From Spirochaetales bacterium (GTDB lineage: Bacteria > Spirochaetota > Spirochaetia > Sphaerochaetales > Sphaerochaetaceae), in contig JAFUXI010000034.1 in the NCBI GenBank assembly GCA_017470995.1, positions 31,479 to 95,478 on the forward strand: DNA of 64,000 nt, given 5' to 3'. A program made the position numbers and the translations under genes. Below the pieces are notes generated by a model that was not told where the DNA came from, did not search any database, and saw only the letters and a program-made list of their open reading frames with translations. Of the stretch, positions 23,343 to 33,246 are shown piece after piece. Within the stretch, counting starts at the first letter, position 1. Each line of letters opens with the position of its first letter.

Positions 23343-25196
23343 ATGCAGAACGCTTCGGAAAAACTGTTTCTTCCCATCTCCAGATCCGATATGCAGCAAC
23401 GAGGATGGAATGAACTGGACATCCTGTTTGTCTCGGGTGATGCCTATGTTGATCACCCTTCTTTTGCCGCCGCCCTTCTGGGAAGGCTTCTGGAGCATGC
23501 AGGCTACCGCGTGGGGATCCTGGCGCAGCCGGACTGGCGAAGCGCAGAGTCATTCAAGGCCATGGGCAAGCCGCGGCTGTGCACGATGATTGCCGGCGGA
23601 AACATAGATTCCATGGTTGCCCACTATACCAGCACAAGAAAGAAACGGAGCGAGGACTATTATTCTCCGGACGGCAAGGCGGGATACAGACCAGACAGGC
23701 CGACGATCGTGTACAGCAACCTTGCAAGGCAGGCTTTCCCCGGAGTGCCCGTTATCATCGGAGGCCTGGAAGCCTCTCTCAGACGCCTTGCACACTACGA
23801 CTACTGGCAGGATCTTGTGAAGAAATCCATCCTCCTGGACTCTAAGGCCGACCTTCTGGTCTTCGGAATGGGAGAACTGCAGGTACTGGAAATCGCACGG
23901 AGACTCAAGGAAGGAATACCCGTTAGGGAAATCAGGGACATCCCCGGCACCTGCTACAGCGTAGCTGAAAAAGAGCGTTCGGAAATAGGACCGTTCGAAG
24001 TCATCGAACTTCCCTCCTTCGAGGAGGTTTCCCTGCGGGACAAAGCCTCCAACAAGCCTGATCCAAAAGGACAGAAGGCCTATGCAAAAGCCTTCAACCT
24101 TCAGCTGCTGCACGAGAACCCATTTGAAAAACGATGTCTCATACAGTCATGCAATGGAAGAATTGTTGTTCAGAACCCTCCGGTTAGGCCATTAACTGAA
24201 GCAGAGTTCGATTCCATTTATGAGCTTCCCTTCCAAAGACTCTGCCACCCGATATATGACAAGGACGGCGGAATTCCAGCAATCAAGGAAGTCCAGTTCT
24301 CCATCACCAGCAACCGCGGTTGTTTCGGGGGCTGCTCGTTCTGCGCGATCACGAATCATCAGGGCCGCATCATCCAGACCAGAAGCACCGCATCACTTGT
24401 AAAGGAAGCAAAGCTGCTTACAAAGCACAGGGACTTCAAGGGCTACATCAACGACCTCGGCGGACCGACCGCGAACTTCCAGTGCCCCGCATGCGAGAAG
24501 CAGCTGAAGACCGGACCGTGTGCGCACAGGCAGTGTCTGTTTCCAGAGCCCTGCCCCAACGTCCGCGATTCGCACAGGATTTACCTTGAAAAACTTGCAG
24601 CCGTGGCCGCCGTCCCCGGAGTTAAGAAGGTTTTCATCAGAAGCGGCATCCGCTTCGATTACCTGATGCTCTGCACGGACGAGAAAACCCGCTCTCTCTT
24701 TCTGCAGAAGCTTGTGGAGAACCACGTCAGCGGACAGCTGAAGGTTGCCCCGGAGCATATCTGCGATGAAGTGCTTTACTGCATGGGAAAGAGTCCCGTG
24801 GAAGTCTATGACAGATTCAGGGAGACTTACTTCGAAGAGAACTGCAGGCAGGGCAAGAAGCAGTTCATCATCCCCTACCTGATTGCGGCACATCCGGGCT
24901 CAACGCTTGAAAGTGCAATAGAGCTTGCCCTCTACCTGAAGAAGAACGGCTTTGTCCCTGACCAGGTACAGGAGTTCTACCCCACTCCGTCCACGGTATC
25001 CACCACAATGTATTACACAGGTCTGGACCCCCGTCCCGGAGAGAACTTCCGTGAGGTCTATATCCCACGGGGAAGGGATGCCAATCTCCAGAGAGCATTG
25101 CTGCAGTTCAACAAAAGCGAAAACCGTCCCCTGGTGCTCGAAGCGCTGAAGAAGGCAGGACGGACAGACCTTGCAAAGGTTCTTTTGCACAAGTAG
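23343..25196 (+). CDS. YgiQ-family radical SAM protein
   Basis: About 617 residues from ATG 23343; a TTG at 23307 is possible but adds an atypical stretch. The N-terminal region (GWNELDILFVSGDAYVDHPS, GRLLEHAGYRVGILAQPDW) and the radical SAM CxxxCxxC in NRGCFGGCSFCAI near residue 325 are those of YgiQ. A second Cys-rich segment, FQCPACEKQLKTGPC, is also typical. The family is widespread but its reaction is unknown. No good Shine-Dalgarno is visible. The gene is followed 10 bases later by nagA. Confidence 0.9.
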   Translation: MQNASEKLFLPISRSDMQQRGWNELDILFVSGDAYVDHPSFAAALLGRLLEHAGYRVGILAQPDWRSAESFKAMGKPRLCTMIAGGNIDSMVAHYTSTRKKRSEDYYSPDGKAGYRPDRPTIVYSNLARQAFPGVPVIIGGLEASLRRLAHYDYWQDLVKKSILLDSKADLLVFGMGELQVLEIARRLKEGIPVREIRDIPGTCYSVAEKERSEIGPFEVIELPSFEEVSLRDKASNKPDPKGQKAYAKAFNLQLLHENPFEKRCLIQSCNGRIVVQNPPVRPLTEAEFDSIYELPFQRLCHPIYDKDGGIPAIKEVQFSITSNRGCFGGCSFCAITNHQGRIIQTRSTASLVKEAKLLTKHRDFKGYINDLGGPTANFQCPACEKQLKTGPCAHRQCLFPEPCPNVRDSHRIYLEKLAAVAAVPGVKKVFIRSGIRFDYLMLCTDEKTRSLFLQKLVENHVSGQLKVAPEHICDEVLYCMGKSPVEVYDRFRETYFEENCRQGKKQFIIPYLIAAHPGSTLESAIELALYLKKNGFVPDQVQEFYPTPSTVSTTMYYTGLDPRPGENFREVYIPRGRDANLQRALLQFNKSENRPLVLEALKKAGRTDLAKVLLHK

Positions 25197-25206
25197 ACTA
25201 AGAACC

Positions 25207-26391
25207 ATGAAAGCCGATTGCAAGAAAAGATTGATAATCAATGCAACTCTGGTGTCTGCAGGAACAGTCAGAGACCGGAGCGGACTGTTCATCAACGAGG
25301 ACGGACGCATAGCAGATGTCTTCAATATGGCCGATTTCGACAGATCAAAATACGGTGAATGCGAGACTCTGGATGCAAACGGCCGTCTGGTAACTCCTGG
25401 CCTGATTGATACCCACATCCATGGTATAGGCGGATTCGGCCCGGATGACTGTACAATGCAGAGCGCCCTAGGAATGTCCGAGAAACTTGCTCAGTTCGGA
25501 GTAACGGGTTTCTTCCCCACCCTCTATGCCGGCAGTGCCGACAAGATGGAAAGGGAAACGAAGGAAGCCGTGAAGGCCATGGGAAAGGAAAGCGGAGCCA
25601 GAATCCTGGGAATAAACCTCGAAGGACCTTTTCTGAATCCGAAGAAATGCGGCGCCCAGGACCCCAAGGCCCTCATACAGCCCGATGCTTCAACGTTCCT
25701 GCGCCTCATCCAGGCAGGCGAAGGACATGTCAAGGCAATGACAATTGCTCCGGAGCTTCCCGGACTTGAGGAAATAACGAATCTTGCCGAGAAGCAGAAA
25801 GTCGTCCTTCTGATGGGGCACACGGACGCAACTTACAATCAGGCGGTCAGGGGCATGAATTTGGGAATCCGACATGCAACCCATACCTTCAACGCAATGA
25901 GCCGTATGGACCACAAGAATCCGGGGGTCGCAGGCTGTGCGCTCTTCCATGACATTATGCATTGCGAACTGATTGCCGACGGAGTCCATGTCCACAGGGA
26001 TCTGGTTTCATTCCTGATAAAGACAAAACCGCAGGACAAGGTGGTTCTGATTACGGACAGCCTCAAGCCCACGGCACTCGGCCCCGGACACTACATTGCC
26101 AACGGAGATCCCGTTGTCCTCGGGGAAAGAGGCGCGTTCGTGATGGAGCGCGATCCGTCTGTCCTCTGCGGATCGGCCCTCACTCTGAATGCGGCAGTCA
26201 GAAATGTCGTCTGCTGGACAGGAGACAGGGCTCAGGCGGTCCGCATGGCAACCGAGAACCCTGCTGCGGTATACGGCTTCGGGGAAATCGGAGCATTGGC
26301 AAAGGGAAAACTGGCTGACATAGCGGTCTTCGATGAAGACTTCAATGCAACGGAAGTTTTTGTCTGCGGAAAGTTTGTTTATAAGAAATAA
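25207..26391 (+). CDS. nagA: N-acetylglucosamine-6-phosphate deacetylase
   Basis: The 394-residue amidohydrolase has metal-binding LIDTHIHGIGGFG, GINLEGPFLNPKKCGAQ, LMGHTDATY, ATHTFNAMS, ELIADGVHVH and the catalytic Asp in LITDSLKPT. It converts GlcNAc-6-P to GlcN-6-P and acetate in amino-sugar and peptidoglycan recycling. The ATG 25207 is chosen because upstream sequence is the ygiQ end. No nagB or transporter is adjacent. Confidence 0.94.
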   Translation: MKADCKKRLIINATLVSAGTVRDRSGLFINEDGRIADVFNMADFDRSKYGECETLDANGRLVTPGLIDTHIHGIGGFGPDDCTMQSALGMSEKLAQFGVTGFFPTLYAGSADKMERETKEAVKAMGKESGARILGINLEGPFLNPKKCGAQDPKALIQPDASTFLRLIQAGEGHVKAMTIAPELPGLEEITNLAEKQKVVLLMGHTDATYNQAVRGMNLGIRHATHTFNAMSRMDHKNPGVAGCALFHDIMHCELIADGVHVHRDLVSFLIKTKPQDKVVLITDSLKPTALGPGHYIANGDPVVLGERGAFVMERDPSVLCGSALTLNAAVRNVVCWTGDRAQAVRMATENPAAVYGFGEIGALAKGKLADIAVFDEDFNATEVFVCGKFVYKK

Positions 26392-26438
26392 TAGTGAAAA
26401 ACTAGCAAAGTTATATAAAAATTCTATAGGAGCAATAT

Positions 26439-27878
26439 ATGAACATGTTCGAGTACTTCAGGGAAATCTGCAAGATTCCAAGAGAGTCCGGAAATGAGGA
26501 GGGCATGAGGCAGTACCTTCTTTCCTGGGCTAGGGAAAACGGATTCGAGGCAATCAGGGACTCCGTGGGAAACATCATAATCAGAGCAGAGGCTACCCCC
26601 GGCTTTGAAGATATCCCCTATGTGGCTCTTCAGTCACACATGGATATGGTATGCGTAAGAACTCCGGAAAGCACCCATGATTTTCTCAAGGATCCGATCG
26701 AAGTATATCAGGACGGAGACTTCCTCAAGGCCAAGGACACAAGCCTGGGCGGAGACGACGGAATAGGCGTTGCCATGACCATGGCGCTGTTTACTGACCG
26801 CCATTGCGTACACGGTCCCCTGGAGGCGCTTTTCACCTTCTCCGAGGAAACCGGAATGAACGGAGCATACGGGCTGGACGGAAGCCTCATCAGAAGCAAG
26901 AAGATGATCAACCTGGACAGCGAGGATGAAGGTATTATCTTCATCGGCTGTGCAGGCGGGATAGACCTGGTGGGCAAGGCCTCCTATGAAACGGAGGATG
27001 TTCCCGCAGATTGGGACACTCTGGAAATCGGCGTCTCCGGCCTCAAGGGCGGCCACAGCGGCGGAGAAATCCACCAGCAGCATCTGAATGCAATCTGTGC
27101 GCTTTCCAGGATGCTCCTTTCAATAGAGGAAACGGGAGTTCCGTTCATGCTGGCGGCCTTCAACGGCGGAACAAAACGGAATGTAATCCCCTTCAGCGCA
27201 AGCTGCTCTATTTGCGTTCCGGAGAACATCAAGCACGACGTCGTAGGGAAACTGGTAGAGACATTCGAAGAGATCAGGGAAGAGAACAAGATAGAGGAGC
27301 CCGGCTTCACCCTGGAAAAGAAATGCTCTCACCATGGCGCAAAACGTTTTGACAAGGCCCTTGATGCAGAGACCTCCCTGCTGGTGATCAAGGCCCTGTT
27401 TGCCTGTCCGCATGGAGTTTTCACAATGAGCAAGGCCATACCGGGCATCGTCGAGACTTCCGACAACCTGGCCATCGTAAGACTGAACGAAGGACATCTT
27501 GACCTGCAGGTAAGCGTCAGAAGCAACATCGACAGCGCGAAATACTATCTGGTCAACAAGATCAAGGTCGGTTTCGAGAGCTTCGGAATCGACTGCACCA
27601 TCGGAGACGGCTATCCTGCTTGGACCCCGGATCCCGATTCGGCTCTTGCAAAATTCTGCGCCCAGGCATATGAACAGCAGACTGGCAAGAAGCCGGTTGT
27701 AACTGCAATCCATGCAGGCCTTGAATGCAGCGTAATCAACAGCAGATGTCCGGGCATGGACAGTGTTTCCATAGGTCCTCAGATGTATGACATCCACTCC
27801 ACCGCGGAGCGTCTGTCCATCAGCTCCTCCGAGAGAGTCTATGCGTTCATGAGACACCTGCTTTCGATAATCAGATAA
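26439..27878 (+). CDS. pepD: Aminoacyl-histidine dipeptidase (peptidase D, M20C)
   Basis: The 479-residue protein carries the M20C di-zinc site: H and D in LQSHMDMVC near residue 68, D in SLGGDDGIGV, EE in FSEETGMNG, D in INLDSEDEG, and the C-terminal His in STAERLS-type context. An insertion domain for dimerisation occupies about 190-380. It hydrolyses Xaa-His and other dipeptides in the cytosol. AGGAG precedes the ATG. It meets the YgjP-like gene tail to tail with one base between. Confidence 0.93.
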   Translation: MNMFEYFREICKIPRESGNEEGMRQYLLSWARENGFEAIRDSVGNIIIRAEATPGFEDIPYVALQSHMDMVCVRTPESTHDFLKDPIEVYQDGDFLKAKDTSLGGDDGIGVAMTMALFTDRHCVHGPLEALFTFSEETGMNGAYGLDGSLIRSKKMINLDSEDEGIIFIGCAGGIDLVGKASYETEDVPADWDTLEIGVSGLKGGHSGGEIHQQHLNAICALSRMLLSIEETGVPFMLAAFNGGTKRNVIPFSASCSICVPENIKHDVVGKLVETFEEIREENKIEEPGFTLEKKCSHHGAKRFDKALDAETSLLVIKALFACPHGVFTMSKAIPGIVETSDNLAIVRLNEGHLDLQVSVRSNIDSAKYYLVNKIKVGFESFGIDCTIGDGYPAWTPDPDSALAKFCAQAYEQQTGKKPVVTAIHAGLECSVINSRCPGMDSVSIGPQMYDIHSTAERLSISSSERVYAFMRHLLSIIR

Positions 27879-27879
27879 A

Positions 27880-28575
27880 TCAGACGATATTGTATGTCCA
27901 GCCGGACTTGGTGATCTCACTAAGTCTGGTTTTTCTTTCATCAAGGTCTCCCATGTTGGCTTTCATGAGATTCCAGAAGTCCCTTCCGTGTCCTCTGAAT
28001 CTCAGATGGCAGACTTCATGGAGGACCGTCATGTCCATCAGGTCCTCCGGTAAGGTCGCGCACATGTAGCTCAGATAAAGGCGCTTCTCCTGCGGATAGC
28101 AGACCCCCCACTTGCCTTTTGCCCGGTTTACACCGAACTCGGGAACATCGACGCCGATAGTCCTGCACCAGAAGGGAACGCGCTCTTTCAGGACTTTCTC
28201 CACTGTTTCGACATATAGTTTTCTGATGATTTCCTTGATCTTCTTGATGTCTTGATTCTTGGAAGTTATGATAATTTTATCGTCAACAATATCGTATCGG
28301 GCTACTTTTCCTTCTATAACCAAAAGAGTCATCTTTCTACCGAGATAAGGAACGAAATCCCCCGTCTCATAGTCATGAAACGACACTTTTCCCGTATGTC
28401 TGGCTATCCAGTCGGAGCTTCCGGACACAAAGGCATCGATCTCGGAGATTGAGGCAAAATAAGGCGCGCTTACTATGACCTTGCCCTCGGAAGATATGTG
28501 CAGTCTGAGGTTTCTCTGTCTCCTGTTTCGCTTGAGTGTATAGCTGATGCCTTCGCAAGTACGATCCGTAGTCAC
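27880..28575 (-). CDS. YgjP/DUF45-type metal-dependent hydrolase
   Basis: The conserved part is a 231-residue protein beginning near GTG 28575; the open frame continues upstream but that part overlaps the divergent TraB gene and looks non-coding. Core features: SYTLKRNRRQRNLRLHIS at the N-terminus, KGKWGVCYPQEKRLYLSYM and the zinc motif LHEVCHLRFRGHGRDFW (H186, E187, H190, about H196). The family is related to SprT/minigluzincin proteases; its substrate is unknown. Confidence 0.82.
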   Translation of the reverse strand: MTTDRTCEGISYTLKRNRRQRNLRLHISSEGKVIVSAPYFASISEIDAFVSGSSDWIARHTGKVSFHDYETGDFVPYLGRKMTLLVIEGKVARYDIVDDKIIITSKNQDIKKIKEIIRKLYVETVEKVLKERVPFWCRTIGVDVPEFGVNRAKGKWGVCYPQEKRLYLSYMCATLPEDLMDMTVLHEVCHLRFRGHGRDFWNLMKANMGDLDERKTRLSEITKSGWTYNIV

Positions 28576-28657
28576 GTTTTTAATATAATGGGGAACGAAG
28601 CATTGTTGAATACTTCTCACATAGATTGTATATTTCAATGTACCCTTGGAGGCCAAA

Positions 28658-29851
28658 GTGAGAACAGAGCACATCAGCGACACCATAAACAAGATATTCC
28701 TGGACAACGGGGATGAAATCATTCTCGTGGGAACCGCGCATGTCTCCCAGGATAGCGTGGATGAGGTGCGCTCTGTCATAGAAAACGAACAGCCGGATCA
28801 CATATGCCTGGAGCTGGACAAGGGCCGCTATGAGAGCAAGACCAAGGAACAGAGCTATGCGAACATGAACCTGACCAAGGTCTTCAAAGAGGGCAAGACC
28901 TTCCTGGTTCTGGCCAATACCGCTCTGGCATCATTTCAGAAGAAGATGGGAAACCAGACGGGATCAGCCCCCGGAGAGGAGATTATCGGTGCAAGCAGAA
29001 TCGCCGAGGAGAAGGGCATCCCCTATTCGTTCTGCGACCGCGAGATCGCCACAACCCTCAAGCGCGCCTGGGCCAAGAGCAACCTCTGGAACAAGGCCAA
29101 GCTGATCGGAACCCTCCTTTCGAGCGCCTTTGACAAGGAAGAGTTCTCTCCCGAGGAGATGGAGAAACTCAAGAGCTCTGATACACTTCAGGAAATGATG
29201 AACGAGCTGGCCAAGGAGCTCCCCGGTGCAAAGGAAGCCCTCATCGACGAGCGCGACCGCTATCTTGCCACTAACATAATGCAGGCCCCGGGCCACAGGA
29301 AGGTTGCGGTAATCGGCGCAGGCCATGCAAGCGGAATCATCAGAACAATGGAAGGACTTGAGAACGGAAAGCTCTCGACCGACCTATCCGAAATCTTGAA
29401 GGTTCCAAAGCCTTCCAAGCTTGGAAAGATCATCGGCTGGTCCATTCCCGTGATCCTGGTTGCCATAATCGTTCTTGCAGGAGTGTTCAACGGCTTCCAC
29501 GAGAGCCTCAGGTACTTCACCATCTGGGCATGCACGAACGCCGCCACGACAGTACTCTTCAGCATTCTTTCCCTTGCCCATCCCCTGAACTGGATAGTCT
29601 CGGCCATTGCGGCGCCGATAGCGGTTCTTAATCCGGCAATAGGAGTAGGAGTGTTCACGGGCATAGTCGAGGCTACCATGAGAAAGCCTGCGGTAAAGGA
29701 TTTCGAGAATCTCTCCGATGATATTTCGAAGTTCAAGGGCTGGTTCAAGAACCGCGTTCTTCACGCCTTCCTGATTTTCTTCACTTCAAGCCTCGGCAGC
29801 ATCATCGGAACATTCGTACTGTTCCCCATCATGCTCAAGGTATTCAGCTGA
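28658..29851 (+). CDS. TraB-family membrane protein
   Basis: The 397-residue protein shows the TraB/PrgY signature: VGTAHVSQDSVDEV near residue 30, ICLELDKGRY near 55, and GAGHASGI near 220. Four hydrophobic segments follow in the C-terminal 140 residues. Enterococcal TraB/PrgY lowers pheromone activity; members in other bacteria are widespread and may be membrane metalloproteases. GTG 28658 is preferred: GGAGG stands 5 bases upstream. It meets radA tail to tail. Confidence 0.85.
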   Translation: MRTEHISDTINKIFLDNGDEIILVGTAHVSQDSVDEVRSVIENEQPDHICLELDKGRYESKTKEQSYANMNLTKVFKEGKTFLVLANTALASFQKKMGNQTGSAPGEEIIGASRIAEEKGIPYSFCDREIATTLKRAWAKSNLWNKAKLIGTLLSSAFDKEEFSPEEMEKLKSSDTLQEMMNELAKELPGAKEALIDERDRYLATNIMQAPGHRKVAVIGAGHASGIIRTMEGLENGKLSTDLSEILKVPKPSKLGKIIGWSIPVILVAIIVLAGVFNGFHESLRYFTIWACTNAATTVLFSILSLAHPLNWIVSAIAAPIAVLNPAIGVGVFTGIVEATMRKPAVKDFENLSDDISKFKGWFKNRVLHAFLIFFTSSLGSIIGTFVLFPIMLKVFS

Positions 29852-29858
29852 AGCCTTT

Positions 29859-31196
29859 TCATTTCACGATAAATGCGTCTCTGATTTTCTGACAACGCTT
29901 GAGAAGCACGTTGTTCTTCTCGAAGTTCATGCTTGCAGGAACCATCGCCTTGTCGAAGCCCATGTCCGAAGCGGCTTTAAGGCGTCTGTCGCCGTAATTG
30001 ACGGGCCTTACCTCTCCGGCAAGCGAAAGCTCTCCGAAGCTGACCATCTTGGCCGGAAGGTTTGTCTCGCTGTATGCAGACCAGAGAGCCAGAGCCAGGG
30101 AAAGCTCCACGGAAACCTCGTTGACCTTTATGCCGCCGGCCACATTGACGTAGATATCCTTATCTGTCAGCCTGATGCCTGCATGCCGCTCCAGAATCGC
30201 GCAGACACGCAGAACCCGGGAAGAATCTATCCTGTCGGAATAAACGCGGCTGTAGCCGCTTTTTGCCTCTACTATGAGGGCCTGGATTTCAACCAGAAAA
30301 GTTCTCGTGCCCTCTGTTATGGCAGTGTAGGAGATTCCTGGAGGCAGCGTGCTTTCTTTTCTTTCCGATATGAAGAAGCTGGCCGGATCCTTGACTCCCT
30401 CGAGGCCTGCGGAGGACATGGTGAAGATGCCGATTTCATCCACCGAACCGAAGCGGTTCTTGGCAGCACGTACAAGTCTGACACCCATCGAAGCCTGCTC
30501 GAAATAAAGTACGGTATCGACCATGTGCTCGATGATTTTCGGCCCTGCCAGAGTTCCTTCCTTGGTAACGTGACCGATGAAGAAAACGGCGGTTCCTATG
30601 GCCTTGCAGAGGCCTGTGATTTCCATGCAGCAGTTGCGGATCTGGGTCACCGATCCGGCAACGGAAGTAAGCTCGTCCGTAGCCAGGGTCTGAAGGGAAT
30701 CGATGACTGCAATCTGAGGCTTCTCCGACTTGAGTACACTCATTATCTTCTCGAGTTTCGTCTCACAGAAGATATTGATTCCGCCCAGCTCGAGACCGAG
30801 TCTCTCGGCTCGCTGGCGCACCTGGCTGGCGCTCTCCTCTCCGGAGACGTACAGGACCTTACGCCTTGCGGAACAGGCAGCCACGACCTGCAGCAACAGG
30901 GTTGATTTTCCGATGCCTGGTTCTCCGCCCACAAGCACCGAGCTCGATCTTACTATTCCGCCGCCGAGGACACGGTCCAATTCTGGAATACCGCTCTCAA
31001 AACGGAACTCAGTATCATAGGGAACTTCAGACAAGGCCTTCGATGAATATTGTGAGGAATCCTTACTAACTGCTTTCTTATCTTCTATCTTCTCTTCTGT
31101 AAAGGAGTTCCACGATCCGCATTCCGGACAGCGTCCCAACCATTTGGAACTGGTATACCCACATTGGGAACAGAGAAACTGTGTACTTGCCTTCAT
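29859..31196 (-). CDS. radA: DNA repair protein RadA (Sms)
   Basis: At 445 residues the length is normal. N-terminal zinc finger C9, C12, C23 and C26; Walker A GGEPGIGKST (about 90-99); the RadA-specific KNRFG motif (AAKNRFGSVDEIGIF); and a C-terminal Lon-like domain (VNVAGGIKVNEVS, SFGELSLAGEVRPV). RadA is a branch-migration helicase acting with RecA. It lies downstream of the cyclophilin-FKBP gene after a long structured hairpin. Confidence 0.95.
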   Translation of the reverse strand: MKASTQFLCSQCGYTSSKWLGRCPECGSWNSFTEEKIEDKKAVSKDSSQYSSKALSEVPYDTEFRFESGIPELDRVLGGGIVRSSSVLVGGEPGIGKSTLLLQVVAACSARRKVLYVSGEESASQVRQRAERLGLELGGINIFCETKLEKIMSVLKSEKPQIAVIDSLQTLATDELTSVAGSVTQIRNCCMEITGLCKAIGTAVFFIGHVTKEGTLAGPKIIEHMVDTVLYFEQASMGVRLVRAAKNRFGSVDEIGIFTMSSAGLEGVKDPASFFISERKESTLPPGISYTAITEGTRTFLVEIQALIVEAKSGYSRVYSDRIDSSRVLRVCAILERHAGIRLTDKDIYVNVAGGIKVNEVSVELSLALALWSAYSETNLPAKMVSFGELSLAGEVRPVNYGDRRLKAASDMGFDKAMVPASMNFEKNNVLLKRCQKIRDAFIVK

Positions 31197-31253
31197 GATA
31201 AGACCTCCTTACAAACCCTCTTCCTGCCTTTGATTGTAGGCCGAATGAAAAGA

Positions 31254-31311
31254 AACCTGCAACATCGCAACAAGCCCATCAAGGCGGAATTTGCTAATTG
31301 TGTTGCAGGTT
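31254..31311 (-). terminator. Long structured hairpin, probable terminator after the immunophilin gene
   Basis: AACCTGCAACA (31254-31264) and TGTTGCAGGTT (31301-31311) pair perfectly over 11 bp, with GCC/GGC and GCAA/TTGC helping inside the 36-base loop. T-rich tails exist on both strands, so it could act bidirectionally. It separates the immunophilin and radA genes, both on the minus strand. Confidence 0.6.
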
Positions 31312-31340
31312 TTTCAAGTTAGTCAGTCATCCTGACTAAA

Positions 31341-32288
31341 TCAGAAATCCAGTAGTTCCACATCAAAGATCAGGTAGGAATTAGGCGGGATGATTCCGGG
31401 ATATCCCTGCACTCCGTACCCGAGCTCGGGCGGGATTATAAGAGTCCTCTTCTCTCCCTTGCTCATCGTGACGAGCGCCTCGTTCCAACCCTCGATCACC
31501 TGTCCGATCTGGAAGGTTGCAGGCTGTCCGCGATGTACGGAGGAGTCGAACATGCGGCCGTCCAGAAGGGTTCCCGTATAGTGGACCGTGACCGGTTTTC
31601 CATACTTCGGGCAACCTTTTCCGTCTCCCTTTTTCAGGACAACATACTGCAGCCCGCTGGGGGTTTTCACGGTGTTGGGCCAACGGTTGGCAATCTCCTT
31701 TTCAACCTTTTCTATCTCGGCTCTCCTGCGGTCCATGGCACGCTTGGCAGCACTCTGTACAAGGTCTGCGAAACTCTGCTTGGTGACCTTGAAATTCTTG
31801 GCATCCTCACCGATTCTCTCGATGGTGATCGTGTTGATTTTATCCCCCTGGCGGATGGAATTGACAACATCCTGACCCTCAACGACGCGTCCGAAGACAG
31901 AATGCTTGTCATTCAGCCACGGAGTCTTCACATGAGTGATGAAAAACTGGCTTCCGTTGGTTCCGGGACCGGCATTTGCCATGCTCAGAACGCCGGGACC
32001 GTCATGGCGCAGCGAAGGATCGAACTCATCAGGGAAGGAATAACCGGGGCCGCCGGTACCATCCCCCTTGGGACAACCACCCTGAATCATGAAATTATCG
32101 ATTACCCTATGGAAATTCAGGCCTTCATAGAAGTTCTCTCCGGGATCTTCCATATTCAGTTCGCCTTCGACAAGGCCCACGAAGTTTGCAACGGTCATGG
32201 GAACCTTCTGGTATTCAAGGCGCAAAACGATGTCACCTTTCTGTGTATCAATCACGGCATAAAGGCCGTCTGTATCTTTATAACTCAT
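31341..32288 (-). CDS. Dual-family peptidyl-prolyl isomerase: cyclophilin fused to FKBP
   Basis: The 315-residue protein joins a cyclophilin domain (about 8-165: [33 protein letters not shown]) to a C-terminal FKBP domain (about 225-315: [52 protein letters not shown]). A charged helical linker (about 165-210) connects them. This cyclophilin-first order (CFBP) is reported from Treponema denticola and Flavobacterium. No signal peptide is present, so it works in the cytoplasm as a folding catalyst. The gene follows parB. Confidence 0.93.
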   Translation of the reverse strand: MSYKDTDGLYAVIDTQKGDIVLRLEYQKVPMTVANFVGLVEGELNMEDPGENFYEGLNFHRVIDNFMIQGGCPKGDGTGGPGYSFPDEFDPSLRHDGPGVLSMANAGPGTNGSQFFITHVKTPWLNDKHSVFGRVVEGQDVVNSIRQGDKINTITIERIGEDAKNFKVTKQSFADLVQSAAKRAMDRRRAEIEKVEKEIANRWPNTVKTPSGLQYVVLKKGDGKGCPKYGKPVTVHYTGTLLDGRMFDSSVHRGQPATFQIGQVIEGWNEALVTMSKGEKRTLIIPPELGYGVQGYPGIIPPNSYLIFDVELLDF

Positions 32289-32313
32289 AGTTAATTCCTT
32301 ATGTTATAAGTAA

Positions 32314-33246
32314 TTATTCGTACAGTTCATCGCCGGGAGCCAGAATCTGATAGATCTGTTCAAGCTCTTCTTCCGAAGTAAACGGAATTAGAACCTTTCC
32401 TTTCTTGATGATTCCGTTCTTAACCTTTCCCTTGATCTCAACCTTATAACCGGTAGCAGAAAGGAACTTTTCCTCAAGATGGACAAGAACCGGGGCCCTA
32501 TCGTCGGATTTGGCGGGTTTTTCCTCAAGAGGAAGCTTGTTTACGGCTCGTTTTCCGCTGTTGAGGTCCTGGGCAAGGGTTTCTGCCTGTCTTACAGAGA
32601 GATCTTCATCGATGATCTTGGAGAAAAGAATCTCCTGGTCTGCAGGATTCTCTACACTGAGCAGCGCCCTTGCGTGCCCGGAGGTAAAATATCCCTTCTC
32701 CAAAGCATCAAGCATCTTGTCCGGAAGATTGAGGATTCTGACGCTGTTTGCAATGGCAGGGCGGCTTTTTCCGACTTTTTTTGCGAGCTCATCTTGCTTA
32801 ATTCCTGACTGAGTAAGGAGATAAGCATAGGCTCTGGCTTCTTCGACAGGATTCAGGCTCTCTCTCTGGATGTTCTCAATAAGAGATACTTCCATTCTCT
32901 GAAGATCAGTAAAATTGCGGACAATGCAAGGAACGGTCTTAAGACCAGCCATCTTGGCAGCACGATATCTTCTTTCGCCAGCAACAATTACATAGACATT
33001 TTCTGCAATTTCCTCAACCAGAATCGGCTGAAGCACACCCTGGGAAATGATTGAATCCCGCAATTCCATAAGTGCATCCGGGTCAAAAACCTTTCTAGGC
33101 TGATTCGGATTAGGCCTGATACTCGAAATATCAATTTCCAAGACTTTTGATCCGGTTTCCTCGAGTTTTTTCACTTCATAAGTCGAATATTCATCGATCA
33201 GGGAGTTAATTCCTCTTCCGAGGCCATGTTTTTTATTAATAGGCAC
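32314..33246 (-). CDS. parB: Chromosome partitioning protein ParB
   Basis: This 310-residue CTP-dependent clamp has N-terminal GLGRGINSL, the ParB/Srx motifs ISSIRPNPNQPRKVF and VIVAGERRYRAAK, an HTH region (SGIKQDELAKKVGKSRPAIANSVRIL) that reads parS, and a C-terminal dimerisation domain. Two perfect parS sites lie 1.1 kb away. It overlaps parA by 11 bases. Confidence 0.96.
   Translation of the reverse strand: MPINKKHGLGRGINSLIDEYSTYEVKKLEETGSKVLEIDISSIRPNPNQPRKVFDPDALMELRDSIISQGVLQPILVEEIAENVYVIVAGERRYRAAKMAGLKTVPCIVRNFTDLQRMEVSLIENIQRESLNPVEEARAYAYLLTQSGIKQDELAKKVGKSRPAIANSVRILNLPDKMLDALEKGYFTSGHARALLSVENPADQEILFSKIIDEDLSVRQAETLAQDLNSGKRAVNKLPLEEKPAKSDDRAPVLVHLEEKFLSATGYKVEIKGKVKNGIIKKGKVLIPFTSEEELEQIYQILAPGDELYE

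Noticed and set aside
28576..28779. N-terminal extension of the YgjP-like protein
   Set aside because: It overlaps the well-supported start of the TraB gene on the other strand and is not conserved-looking.
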